DNA of 64,000 bases, from NCBI GenBank assembly GCA_027452215.1, contig DAIDGQ010000045.1:124001-188000 (forward strand), written 5' to 3'. Position numbers and translations under genes: made by a program. Shown in pieces: positions 26,721-34,843 of the stretch (positions are counted from its first letter, which is position 1; each line of letters begins with the position of its first letter). The notes beneath the pieces are model-generated. The model did not search any database and had not been told where the DNA came from. It saw only the letters and a program-made list of their open reading frames with translations. The stretch comes from Granulicella sp. (GTDB taxonomy: Bacteria; Acidobacteriota; Terriglobia; Terriglobales; Acidobacteriaceae).

Positions 26721-27620
26721 TTAAGCTGGGGGCGCAAGGTAATTAAGGAGCGTGTTGGGTAATATTTTAGCCACAGCGGCCATGGCCGCGCTGTTGTTGG
26801 TCTCCGCATGGGTAAGGTTTGTGGCGGCCGTCGCTAAGTCGACTCCAACCAGGCTCGTCGCTTGGGATGCGAGTGTGACGGTATCCTGCTGTAGCGAGGT
26901 CTCCTGTGAGTTCAACTGGTTCTCGGCGTTGCCGTAGAAGGCTTGCTGCTGGCCTACGAGGCCAATCGACGCACTCACCGCGGTAGTCGCAGTGGCGATG
27001 GCAGAGGAGTTTCCGGTCTGCAATGCTGTAACCAAGGAGCTCAGAGCGCCAATAACGCTATTGCTGGAGTTAGAGAAGATCTGGTTGCCGGGGAGACCCA
27101 CTTGCACATTCACATGATCGCCCACGGCAACGGACGTTACATTGCTATTGCCAGTATAGGAATAGCCGGTTGGCGATGCTGGATCGGGAGCATACGGGGC
27201 GGTGGTACCGCTGCCGCCAAATAGAAAGGTGCCACTAACTGCGGTGTTCGCCTGGGATACTACGCTAGAAAGTACACCCTGTACCTGCGCGATGATCGCC
27301 TTCATGTTTGCTGTTGAGTTGGTGCCATTGGCACCTTCAGTACCGAGCGAGACTGCCTGGGTGAGAGCAGTAGCTACATTACTCAACACAGAGCTCGCGG
27401 ACTGGACGGTTGATAGAACCGTGCCGACGTTCCGCTTATACTGATCAACATTTCCGGTATCAATCGTATTCTGCACCATGGCGGCAGACGCCGTCGGATT
27501 GTCTGAGGGTACGCTGACGCTCAGCCCCGTCGCGACCTGCTGCAGCGCAGTATTGAGTACTGCCTGACTCTGGTGCATGTCGGATAGCAGTGTTGGAGTG
27601 ATGTTTGGATTAATCTGCAT
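26721..27620 (-). CDS. flgL: Flagellar hook-filament junction protein FlgL (HAP3)
   Basis: This 299-residue protein joins hook to filament. It has flagellin-like termini: MQINPNITPTLLSDMHQSQ at the start, TGLSVSVPSDNPTASAAMV near residue 32, and a C-terminal helix with TQLLGVDLATAATNLTHAE-like content (SLVGVDLATAATNLTHAET). GAGGGAA precedes the ATG. It follows flgK by 17 bases in the flgM-flgN-flgK-flgL unit driven by sigma-28. Confidence 0.93.
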   Translation of the reverse strand: MQINPNITPTLLSDMHQSQAVLNTALQQVATGLSVSVPSDNPTASAAMVQNTIDTGNVDQYKRNVGTVLSTVQSASSVLSNVATALTQAVSLGTEGANGTNSTANMKAIIAQVQGVLSSVVSQANTAVSGTFLFGGSGTTAPYAPDPASPTGYSYTGNSNVTSVAVGDHVNVQVGLPGNQIFSNSSNSVIGALSSLVTALQTGNSSAIATATTAVSASIGLVGQQQAFYGNAENQLNSQETSLQQDTVTLASQATSLVGVDLATAATNLTHAETNNSAAMAAVAKILPNTLLNYLAPPA

Positions 27621-27637
27621 AACGTTGCGGTTCCCTC

Positions 27638-29317
27638 TTAGCTAATCATGTTGATAGTGGTCGAGTAGAGCTGTTGGATCGTGCTCACAATACGAGCCCC
27701 AGCTTGATAGGCCGTCTGAAATCGAATGAGATTTGCGGTTTCATCATTGATGTTTACACCAGACGCTGAGCCTTGTTGATTAGTTAGCTGAAGCAGATTC
27801 TGGCCGATCGCAGTGGACTGAGTCGTTGCATTCGAAGCCTGATTACCGACATTAAACACAAGGCTGGAGTAGGCGCTCGCAGCTGTCTCTCCGGATGTTG
27901 AGTTGAACTGCCCGAGGACGGAATCATTGGTTGACACCTGCATGGCATCTCCAGCTGTGGTCGTCGAAATGACTGCCTGGCCATTGGAGTTGATCGATAG
28001 GGCCGTACCAGGGCTTAGAGTCCCGGCCGATACTGCGCCGGCAATCGCGGTCTGTAGCGATGCCACTGTGGACGACGTTCCGGCGGTGAAGGAAAATGTT
28101 TGTCCAGTAGAGGAATCAGCGATAGTAGTGATGGAGCCCGATGTCAGCGCCGTGGAGGTGGTCAAAGGGAGCGCGGTCGTGCCAGCGCTCGAGACTGCCG
28201 AGGCGGATGGAAGTGGATTCGTCAGAACGGCAGATAGATTTGCGACGTTTCCATTGCTATTCGGTGCGCCGGCTGAACGGACAGCAATCAGGGCAGGATC
28301 GGTGATCGACACGCTGATGGCCGATGCAGCATTCGCAGTGTTCGTCGGAAGTGTAAAGAAGTTTTGTCCCGGATTGCCATTTGAGTCGACTCCGCCGGCC
28401 TGAGCAGCATTGAAGCTGGTCGCAAACTGAATGGCTAGCATATTTACCTGCGAGAGCAGGCCGGGAACTGTTTGGTCGCGAACCTGGATCGCTCCTCCAA
28501 GTTGGCCTCCTTGGATGGACGACGTAATGTTCGTCCCGTTGGCATCAAGGACCTGCTGGAATCCGTTGCTGCCTGTCGTGGTTTGGAGACTGAAGCTCTG
28601 ACTGCCCATCACCAGCGGTGACCCATTCCCTGTCGTGATGGTCTCCCCACCGCTACCCTGGGTAACGGAGATTCCCGTCAACTGCGACAGCTGCTGCACA
28701 GACTGGTTGAGCTGATCCTGGATCGAGCCGCCGCTCTGACCAGACGCGGTGAGTTGTGCGACTTGCCCGTTCAGCGTTGCGATTTGCTGGGTCAGCGTAT
28801 TGATCTGAGCAACCGACTCCGTAACCAAACCATCGGCGGAGGACTGTGCGCTGGTGAGGCCTCCCGCTGTCGTATTGAAGGCTTTGGCGAGATTCTGCCC
28901 ACTTGCGAGGACACTCTGCTGCGTGGCGGAATTCGATGGACTCGCTGACAACGCGACGAGGCTGCTCGACAGGGCTGTCAGCGCAGTAGCCACATCCGTG
29001 CCAGTGGTCGTGAAGAACGTCTGGATCTGTTGAAGGCTCGCAGCTGCAATGTTTGTGCTGCTTTGCAGAGAAGTCTGCTGTTGAATCTGCAGATTGAGGA
29101 GTTGATTCTGAACGCTTTGGATTCCGTTGAGGCTCACGCCGCCACCGCTGAGGTCGCCACCAGACTGGGTCATGGAGTTTGCGCTGAGCTGTACTATCTC
29201 CCTGGAGTATCCGGGGGTGTTCGCATTAGCAATATTATTGCTGGCGACATCGAGTGCTCCCTGCGCTGCATCGAGTGCCTGCATGCCAATCGACAAAGTT
29301 GTACTTAGTCCGCCCAT
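27638..29317 (-). CDS. flgK: Flagellar hook-associated protein FlgK (HAP1)
   Basis: This 559-residue junction protein has the canonical start (LSIGMQALDAAQGALDVASN, then NIANANTPGYSREIV) and C-terminus (GVNINDETANLIRFQTAYQAGARIV). Between about residues 387 and 480 it carries an inserted domain (TGQTFSFTAGTSSTVASLQT, GDAMQVSTNDSVLGQFN) that matches the central domain of the flagellin encoded at 23262-24392 at well over half of positions by eye. A QLNQSVQQLSQLTGISV stretch belongs to the usual HAP1 core. It lies between flgN and flgL. Confidence 0.95.
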   Translation of the reverse strand: MGGLSTTLSIGMQALDAAQGALDVASNNIANANTPGYSREIVQLSANSMTQSGGDLSGGGVSLNGIQSVQNQLLNLQIQQQTSLQSSTNIAAASLQQIQTFFTTTGTDVATALTALSSSLVALSASPSNSATQQSVLASGQNLAKAFNTTAGGLTSAQSSADGLVTESVAQINTLTQQIATLNGQVAQLTASGQSGGSIQDQLNQSVQQLSQLTGISVTQGSGGETITTGNGSPLVMGSQSFSLQTTTGSNGFQQVLDANGTNITSSIQGGQLGGAIQVRDQTVPGLLSQVNMLAIQFATSFNAAQAGGVDSNGNPGQNFFTLPTNTANAASAISVSITDPALIAVRSAGAPNSNGNVANLSAVLTNPLPSASAVSSAGTTALPLTTSTALTSGSITTIADSSTGQTFSFTAGTSSTVASLQTAIAGAVSAGTLSPGTALSINSNGQAVISTTTAGDAMQVSTNDSVLGQFNSTSGETAASAYSSLVFNVGNQASNATTQSTAIGQNLLQLTNQQGSASGVNINDETANLIRFQTAYQAGARIVSTIQQLYSTTINMIS

Positions 29318-29322
29318 AGCTC

Positions 29323-29751
29323 TTACATCTGGCAGGACCAGGTCTGATATTGCGACCCGGGGCCAGAAGCCTCCTGGAAGTGGCCGTTGAATGAGTCGAC
29401 GAGGGATGCCATCAGGGTCGCAGAATGGCTGGAATACTGGAGGAGTGCAGCATAGCCGCGGTTAAGTAGCTGAAGCTCCTCGGCGGCGGTTCGAATTTGA
29501 AGCTTCAGGTTGTTATCCATTTCAGTTCGAGGGGTGCTGATATTCCGGTCGCTGGAAGCGGATAGATTGACCGCGAGAATGGCCAGCCTGGTACTCAGGA
29601 CCTCCTGATCCGCGACGCTCTCCTCGAAGGCGGACAGGGCGTTTTGGGAGATCGAGTGCAGCGCTGTCTTCAACTCGCAGACCAACGCGCGCAATGTCTG
29701 GAGATACTCCGTTGCTTCTCGGTTTGAATCCTGGGAATCGGCAGCGATCAT
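29323..29751 (-). CDS. flgN: FlgN-like export chaperone for FlgK/FlgL
   Basis: This 142-residue, almost fully helical acidic protein ends with the FlgN-type segment LQLLNRGYAALLQYSSHSATLMASLVDSF. FlgN binds the C-termini of FlgK and FlgL before secretion. It sits between flgM and flgK, the usual position, 5 bases upstream of flgK. GGAAAG precedes the ATG. Sequence similarity in this family is low, so order and helix pattern carry most of the weight. Confidence 0.75.
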   Translation of the reverse strand: MIAADSQDSNREATEYLQTLRALVCELKTALHSISQNALSAFEESVADQEVLSTRLAILAVNLSASSDRNISTPRTEMDNNLKLQIRTAAEELQLLNRGYAALLQYSSHSATLMASLVDSFNGHFQEASGPGSQYQTWSCQM

Positions 29752-29805
29752 GGTTTACTTTCCGTGAAGGATCTTTACCCGCGGTCATTTAGGCCGCTCA
29801 TACAC

Positions 29806-30090
29806 TCACGCAGACTTACCCACCATGGACGCCGCAATACTGGCCGGATCGATGGCATACTGCCCGCTACTAATTGCCTGACGCAAGCTATCTACTTTGC
29901 CTTGCCGCATCTCAGGCGAGCTGAGAGCGGTGCTTACAAGGGAGCCAACAGACGTCGAATCCGATGTTAGGGTTGCATGATCCTCTCCATTGACTCCGCC
30001 CGACTGCGTTGCGCTTTGAGCGGTCACCGGTTTCGCGTTCAACTCGCTCGAGAGCTGGCTGGCTGTTGTATTCGATAGATCAATCCTCAT
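29806..30090 (-). CDS. flgM: Anti-sigma-28 factor FlgM
   Basis: This 94-residue protein binds FliA until the hook is complete and is then exported. The disordered N-terminal half (Ser/Thr/Gly-rich) is followed by the conserved C-terminal helices SPEMRQGKVDSLRQAISSGQY and ASIAASMV. ATG 30090 has GGAGG 4 bases upstream; a GTG one codon earlier is possible. A sigma-28 promoter (30118-30145) lies immediately upstream, so FlgM expression feeds back on FliA activity. Confidence 0.9.
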   Translation of the reverse strand: MRIDLSNTTASQLSSELNAKPVTAQSATQSGGVNGEDHATLTSDSTSVGSLVSTALSSPEMRQGKVDSLRQAISSGQYAIDPASIAASMVGKSA

Positions 30091-30117
30091 CACGCCTCCA
30101 AGGCTGCACCGCTATAA

Positions 30118-30145
30118 CCATCGGCACCTTGCGGTGATAAGTTTA
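30118..30145 (-). promoter_or_regulatory. Sigma-28 (FliA) promoter for flgM-flgN-flgK-flgL
   Basis: The minus strand reads TAAA (30145-30142), 16 bases, GCCGATGG (30125-30118). This has the only perfect TAAA -35 in the window. It lies 28 bases before flgM and overlaps the 3' end of the flgJ frame, allowing flgM to be read both from the flgF operon and from FliA. Confidence 0.82.
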
Positions 30146-30571
30146 GCGAGGATCCTCTTTTTTTTCATGCCAACTCGGGGTGGTCGCGGGTGGTGCGGTA
30201 TTGGCCAGAGCTGCGGGCTTGGAATTCAGTTGGTCCTGGGTGGCGTGCATAGCTTTGGCAATCATTTTGCCCATCCCGATGCCTCCGGATGCCGCGAGCG
30301 ATGTCGCGAGGGACTGAACGCCGAGGCTCATCATCTGTTCTCCCCCGGAGTCCTGGTTATCGTTGCCTCCGGGGACGCTTCCAAGCGATTGCTCTGCGTC
30401 CTTTAGCCAGCTCCCAATCAGGATGGCTTCAAACTGCTGAGCGCCCTTATCGATCTTGGCGGCATCGCTTAGGGTCTTTGCAGACTTCATCTGCTGCATC
30501 GCGCCGGCTGCCTTCAGTTGCAGAAGACTCGACTGTAAATTAAGTGGCCCCAGGCCTGTGCTCGTTCCCAT
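30143..30571 (-). CDS. flgJ: FlgJ-type rod-binding protein lacking the muramidase domain
   Basis: This 142-residue protein corresponds to the N-terminal rod-cap domain of FlgJ: IDKGAQQFEAILIGSWLKDAE and the GGEQMMSLGVQSLATSLAAS-GGIG stretch (positions about 75-100). The C-terminal peptidoglycan hydrolase domain of enteric FlgJ is missing, as in many non-gammaproteobacteria. It acts in the periplasm as scaffold for rod assembly. It follows flgI directly and ends the flgF-G-A-H-I-J unit. Confidence 0.85.
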   Translation of the reverse strand: MGTSTGLGPLNLQSSLLQLKAAGAMQQMKSAKTLSDAAKIDKGAQQFEAILIGSWLKDAEQSLGSVPGGNDNQDSGGEQMMSLGVQSLATSLAASGGIGMGKMIAKAMHATQDQLNSKPAALANTAPPATTPSWHEKKEDPR

Positions 30572-31747
30572 CTATTGGACCTCCAAGTCCGCTTGCATAC
30601 CGCCCTCAGCCTTGATGGCCTGAAGTATTGCGACGACATCGCGTGCTGTGGTGCCGATGGCGTGAAGCCCTTTGACCAACTCATCCACGTTCGCTCCCTC
30701 TTCCAGCCGCATGGTCTGTGCCGGGGCATCGTTCACGGTCAGGTTCGTTTGCGGCACAAGAACCGGCGGAGCACCATTTATCATTCCCTGATCGGGGGTT
30801 GTCCCTATGGGCTGCTCCGCGATGTACGAGGTGACAACCTGGATTGAGAGATTGCCGTGAATCACTGAGACCGGGGAGAGCTTCACATCACCACCCATCA
30901 CGATTGTGCCTGTTCGTTCATTGATGATGATCTTCGCGGGTGTATGGGCGTTGATAAGCAGGTTTTGCACTCGCGCGATCAGCAGTGGAACCGATTGCTC
31001 GGAAGCGACCGCAACGCTGATGTCGACTCGGCCACTATCGAGGGCGGATGCAACCGGCTTGTGGAACTCCTGGTTAACCGCCGCAGCGATCTCCGCAGCC
31101 GTATTGAAGTCAGGATTACGCAGCAGCAACGAGACCGTTTTGAAGCCGCTCAGGTCGACCGTAGTGTCCCTTTCGACGATTCCGCCTTCTGGAATGGTCC
31201 CGACATTGGTCGGATTAACCTGTTTGCCATTCGAGCCATTGCCCACAAGGTACCCACCCATGATCAATGAGCCCTGGGCCTCGGCATAGACTTTCCCGTC
31301 CGGACCATGCAGCGCACTCATCAGAAGCACGCCTCCTTCAAGACTGCGTGCATCACCGACGGAGCCAACGGTCACATCTAACTTTTCGCCGGGCCTGCTG
31401 AAGGGGTGAAGCGTTGCCGTAATGAATACCGCGGCCACGTTCTTGACTACGGCGGTGACCGGCGGAATGAGAACTCCCATCTTCTCCATGGCGTTGGCCA
31501 GAGTCTGCACGGTGAAGATGGTCTGCTGCGAATCTCCTGTCCCACGCAAGCCGACCACGAGGCCATAGCCGACCAGTTGGTTGTCTCTGACTCCTTCGAC
31601 CGTCGTAATATCCCGCACCAGGACCAGGCGGTTGGTTTTGACCGCGCACGCATGCGGCACGCAGAGACAAAAGACTACGCACAGTGCCATGGCAAGGAAA
31701 TCCCTGATACCGGATTTCATGCTCGAATTTATGGCGGAACGTTTCAT
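30572..31747 (-). CDS. flgI: Flagellar P-ring protein FlgI
   Basis: This protein of about 391 residues forms the peptidoglycan ring around the rod. It has a signal peptide (hydrophobic core LAMALCVVFCLCVPHACA, cleavage before VKTNR) and the family's VRDITTVEGVRDNQLVGYGLVVGLRGTGD opening, KNVAAVFITATL and ARVQNLLINAHTPAKIIINE. ATG 31747, 6 bases after the flgH stop, is used; ATG 31720 would give a more compact signal peptide and is a real alternative, since neither has a strong ribosome site. Confidence 0.94.
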   Translation of the reverse strand: MKRSAINSSMKSGIRDFLAMALCVVFCLCVPHACAVKTNRLVLVRDITTVEGVRDNQLVGYGLVVGLRGTGDSQQTIFTVQTLANAMEKMGVLIPPVTAVVKNVAAVFITATLHPFSRPGEKLDVTVGSVGDARSLEGGVLLMSALHGPDGKVYAEAQGSLIMGGYLVGNGSNGKQVNPTNVGTIPEGGIVERDTTVDLSGFKTVSLLLRNPDFNTAAEIAAAVNQEFHKPVASALDSGRVDISVAVASEQSVPLLIARVQNLLINAHTPAKIIINERTGTIVMGGDVKLSPVSVIHGNLSIQVVTSYIAEQPIGTTPDQGMINGAPPVLVPQTNLTVNDAPAQTMRLEEGANVDELVKGLHAIGTTARDVVAILQAIKAEGGMQADLEVQ

Positions 31748-31752
31748 AGCTC

Positions 31753-32484
31753 TTAGAACCCAACCAGCCACAGGATTGCTTTGGTGATCGGATTGAGAGG
31801 ACGCGTGCTATCGGCGATGATGCCTTTGCCCTTCATCTCAATCTCGAGGTTGCTCAATTGCATCGACGTAACGGTATTATTTGGACCGATGTCGCCGGGG
31901 CGGACAACTCCCCGGACGGTCACATTTTCATGCTGATTGTTCATGAAGATACTGCGCTGCGCTTCAACAATCAGATTGCCGCTGGGGAGCACGGCTATTA
32001 CCTTTCCCGTGAGGCTGGTTTGAAATGTAGTATTCGAGCCCGTTGCCCCTGCTCCCTTGAGAGCTGTCGCTGAATTGGCATTGAAGAGAGGATTCAGGGC
32101 ATTCGTATTGACAGATCCCGGAAGCCCGGTGATTCCGGAGCTGGTCTGGAAGGTGCGTTGATAGGCCGAGTTCCCGGTCTGCGCTGCCGTCGTCTGAACC
32201 GCAACCAGAATGACAATTGTATCGTTGAGGTTCCGAGCCTTGTAGTCAATCGAGAGGTCTCCCAAAGGATTATTTGAGGACCAAAGACTGCCAACCGTCG
32301 CGACGGGGGCCGTGCCGAGATCCTGTTCCTGCAGCCGTGCGACGTAGTCCGTCCTCAGATGATCCGTAGCATCCTTTGGTTTCGACTTCTTGCTGGCTTT
32401 TGCGCACGGGATGACCGTGACGATGAGTAGAATGCCGATCAGCATGCGGCGCCACTCTCTTGCCTCCGCGATCATGGTCCTCAT
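31753..32484 (-). CDS. flgH: Flagellar L-ring protein FlgH
   Basis: This 243-residue outer-membrane ring protein starts at the ATG overlapping the flgA stop (ATGA). The N-terminal hydrophobic stretch MLIGILLIVTVIPCAKA is followed by GSLWSSNNPLGDLSIDYKARNLNDTIVILV, which is diagnostic, and by GNLIVEAQRSIFMNNQHENVTVRGVVRPGDI. FlgH is normally a lipoprotein; here the Cys is preceded by VIP, a poor lipobox, so lipidation is doubtful. The same frame is open far upstream, but that part is antisense-like and overlaps flgA. Confidence 0.93.
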   Translation of the reverse strand: MRTMIAEAREWRRMLIGILLIVTVIPCAKASKKSKPKDATDHLRTDYVARLQEQDLGTAPVATVGSLWSSNNPLGDLSIDYKARNLNDTIVILVAVQTTAAQTGNSAYQRTFQTSSGITGLPGSVNTNALNPLFNANSATALKGAGATGSNTTFQTSLTGKVIAVLPSGNLIVEAQRSIFMNNQHENVTVRGVVRPGDIGPNNTVTSMQLSNLEIEMKGKGIIADSTRPLNPITKAILWLVGF

Positions 32485-33062
32485 AGCTTGCCTCTCAGCG
32501 TTCCGCCATCGAAGACCCGAGCGGTGTAGGTCTGCCGTCGGTCCTTGCTTGCTACCCGTATCGTTTGGCCAATCGCTCCACTTTCCAGACACACAACAGG
32601 CAGTTGGATAGACATGTGATCGCCTTCGAGCAAGAGAGTAGCCGATGACCCTGTACGAAGAACGGGTGAGTCGGCTTCCGTTTTCCTCGGAGTTGGGCGT
32701 GGTGGTGGTAGCTGGAGTTGAGCCGACGCGACGGGGGAGGGTTGAGCCGGACCTTCTCCGCTCGTGCGAATCGTTACATAGAATGGCACGCACTCTGCAA
32801 CGTTGAAGCAATTCAGACGCACCTTCATGCGATGGTCGCTTAGAGGCTCCATGGACTGGACTCGCAGTGCCGGAGAGTTCGTGCGTGCGAGTACCTCGGT
32901 CAACAGCGTGACCTGTTTCGCCGAAACTGGGACGCCTGCGCCGCTGATCGCAGCCGCTATCTGCTCGGGCATGATGGCATCGTGCCCGGTGGCTGCGACT
33001 GCCGGCAGAGCCATCGCGAGCAAAGCAATCCATGTCGATATGAATGTAGTGTGGGTCATCAT
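32481..33062 (-). CDS. flgA: FlgA, P-ring assembly chaperone
   Basis: This 193-residue periplasmic protein has a signal peptide (WIALLAMALPAVAATG) and a C-terminal SAF-like domain with VLRTGSSATLLLEGDHMSIQLP and GAIGQTIRVASKDRRQTYTARV, the FlgA signature. A proline-rich linker (PPPRPTP) separates it from the N-terminal part. FlgA helps FlgI assemble. Its position between flgG and flgH is common outside the enterics. Confidence 0.85.
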   Translation of the reverse strand: MMTHTTFISTWIALLAMALPAVAATGHDAIMPEQIAAAISGAGVPVSAKQVTLLTEVLARTNSPALRVQSMEPLSDHRMKVRLNCFNVAECVPFYVTIRTSGEGPAQPSPVASAQLQLPPPRPTPRKTEADSPVLRTGSSATLLLEGDHMSIQLPVVCLESGAIGQTIRVASKDRRQTYTARVFDGGTLRGKL

Positions 33063-33069
33063 GCAATCC

Positions 33070-33861
33070 CTATTGAGCTAATTGATTTAACTGCTGAAGC
33101 ATTTCGTCGGCGGCCTTCACCACTCGCGAATTGGCTTCATACGAACGCTGCGCGAGGATCATATTCACGAACTCGTCGACCGTGCTCACGTTTGACTGCT
33201 CGAGCATTCCTTGCTGGATCGTGCCGAGTCCGGACGTTCCTCCGGGCGCTCCTACAACCGCTTCACCTGAACCCGTGGTCGGTAGATAAATATTGTTTCC
33301 AGCGCTGTTGAGACCGCCAGGGTTTGCGAAGCTGGCCAACTGAATCACGCCGACTTGCGCAGCTTGAGTCTGTCCCGGTAACGTGACGCTCACCGTGCCA
33401 TCACTGCCCACCGTAATGTTGGTGGCATTGGGTGGGATGGCGATCGCGGGCTGGAGCGGATTGCCGTTCGCGGTAACCAGATTGCCCTGCTGGTCTGGCT
33501 GGAAGGATCCCGCTCGTGTATACCCGATTTGATTGTTGGGCAGCAGAATCTGAAAGAAGCCGGCTCCCTGAATCGCAAAGTCCAGTGGATTGCCTGTGGT
33601 GCTGAGTGCCCCCTGCGTTTGAGTAATCTCCGTGTTTCCAGGTAGTGTGCCCAGACCGATCTGCAGTCCGGCAGCGACCGTTGTCTGCTGGGTGGCCGCG
33701 GCACCGGGCATGACCTCGGTCTGGTAGAGAAGATCGGAGAACTGGACGCGCCGCGCTTGAAAGCCGGAGGTGCTGGAGTTAGCGAGGTTGTTCGCAATGT
33801 TGTCCAGGTTTATCTCCTGAGCAGTCATTCCGCTGGCCGCGGTATAGAGGGCATGAAACAT
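33070..33861 (-). CDS. flgG: Flagellar distal rod protein FlgG
   Basis: This 263-residue axial protein shows the N-terminal ALYTAASGMTAQEINLDNIANNLANSSTSGF motif in two overlapping parts, the YTRAGSF strand and the C-terminal helix EFVNMILAQRSYEANSRVVKAADEMLQ. These shared helices mediate axial packing in rod and hook. AAGGAG lies 7 bases before the ATG. It follows flgF by 26 bases. Confidence 0.96.
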   Translation of the reverse strand: MFHALYTAASGMTAQEINLDNIANNLANSSTSGFQARRVQFSDLLYQTEVMPGAAATQQTTVAAGLQIGLGTLPGNTEITQTQGALSTTGNPLDFAIQGAGFFQILLPNNQIGYTRAGSFQPDQQGNLVTANGNPLQPAIAIPPNATNITVGSDGTVSVTLPGQTQAAQVGVIQLASFANPGGLNSAGNNIYLPTTGSGEAVVGAPGGTSGLGTIQQGMLEQSNVSTVDEFVNMILAQRSYEANSRVVKAADEMLQQLNQLAQ

Positions 33862-33887
33862 GGTGGAACTCCTTTATCGAATCTTGT

Positions 33888-34625
33888 CTAACTGATCTTG
33901 GGCAGGTCCTGTGTTGCTGTTTTGTCGATCTCAGAGTTGAACATCGAGAGGGCGTGCTCCATCATTTCAGCGGCTCTCTGCGCGTTGATGAGATCGACCA
34001 TACCGGCAACCGGGTTGACGTTTGAACTCTCCAACGTTCCCTGCTGGACGGTTGACCCGGTAGCTGCGATGGCGGTCTTGGGCGGTGCGGAATAGTAAGT
34101 ACCGCCCTCGCTGGTGATCGATGTGCCCGCAGGAAAGTCGACGAGCTGAAGCTTTCCCATCACAGCTCCGCTGGATGATATCGTCCCATCCGAGCCAATT
34201 GAGACAGGGCCAGGCATCATTGCGATCGCGCCCTTCTCCCCCATGACCGGATCACCGGCTGACGTAACCAACTGTCCCTTACTCGAAACTTGCAGAGCTC
34301 CGTTGCGGGAGTACCGGGGGCCATTCGGGGTTTGAACGACAAAGAATGCAGAGCCTTGGATTGCGAGATCAAGATCATTGCCAGTCTTTTGCAGAACGCC
34401 CTGACTGAGATCTAACAAGGTACCGCCGAGCACACCATAGTTATTGATCGCCCGATTCACGTCGGACGGCAAAGATGTACCACTGGCAGCAAGCACGGAG
34501 CTGAAGACATTGCGCTCCGCCTTATAGCCGGTCGTACTCTGATTCGCTAAGTTGTTCGCAATCGTATCAAGTGCCTGGGTGCGGGCTAGCAGCGCTGTAC
34601 TCAGAGCGTAGTATCCACTGTCCAT
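33888..34625 (-). CDS. flgF: Flagellar proximal rod protein FlgF
   Basis: This 245-residue rod protein shares the axial helices with FlgG: ALSTALLARTQALDTIANNL at the start and VAGMVDLINAQRAAEMMEHALS at the end, with YSRNGALQVSSKGQL in between. It is the first gene of the unit and has GAGG before the ATG. A sigma-54 promoter candidate lies only 22 bases upstream. Confidence 0.93.
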   Translation of the reverse strand: MDSGYYALSTALLARTQALDTIANNLANQSTTGYKAERNVFSSVLAASGTSLPSDVNRAINNYGVLGGTLLDLSQGVLQKTGNDLDLAIQGSAFFVVQTPNGPRYSRNGALQVSSKGQLVTSAGDPVMGEKGAIAMMPGPVSIGSDGTISSSGAVMGKLQLVDFPAGTSITSEGGTYYSAPPKTAIAATGSTVQQGTLESSNVNPVAGMVDLINAQRAAEMMEHALSMFNSEIDKTATQDLPKIS

Positions 34626-34646
34626 AGATGCCTCTGCATAGGACAG

Positions 34647-34662
34647 TGCATGACAAGGGCCA
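34647..34662 (-). promoter_or_regulatory. Sigma-54 (-24/-12) promoter for flgF-G-A-H-I-J
   Basis: The minus strand reads TGGCCCTTGTCATGCA, keeping the GG and GC dinucleotides at the required 10-base spacing (consensus TGGCAC-N5-TTGCA). The predicted transcript start near 34636 leaves 11 bases with GAGG before the flgF ATG. Two sigma-54 activators are encoded further along in this window. Confidence 0.65.
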
Positions 34663-34684
34663 TTCCAGTGGGAAATATTTGCCT

Positions 34685-34712
34685 AAAAAAGGGTCAAATC
34701 GATTGATTTGAC
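34685..34712 (-). terminator. Rho-independent terminator of the fliK-HDOD operon
   Basis: On the minus strand an 8-bp stem (GTCAAATC, AATC loop, GATTTGAC) is followed by CC and TTTTTT. It lies about 130 bases past the HDOD gene and just upstream of the flgF promoter, so it divides the two flagellar operons. Confidence 0.7.
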
Positions 34713-34843
34713 ACCTGATCGATGAGGGATCCATGAGAACGCCAGGGTTGAATTGCATCGCGTTCTCCTAATCACGCGAGGTTCTCTCATCAAAAGACAA
34801 TCAGCACACCCGTCGTGAGAGGGCGAGATTCCACGCATCGCTC

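Noticed and set aside
32485-33066. Extended FlgH frame adding nearly 200 N-terminal residues
   Set aside because: The extension overlaps flgA entirely and encodes low-complexity, basic sequence. The ATG overlapping the flgA stop gives the normal FlgH length and signal sequence.
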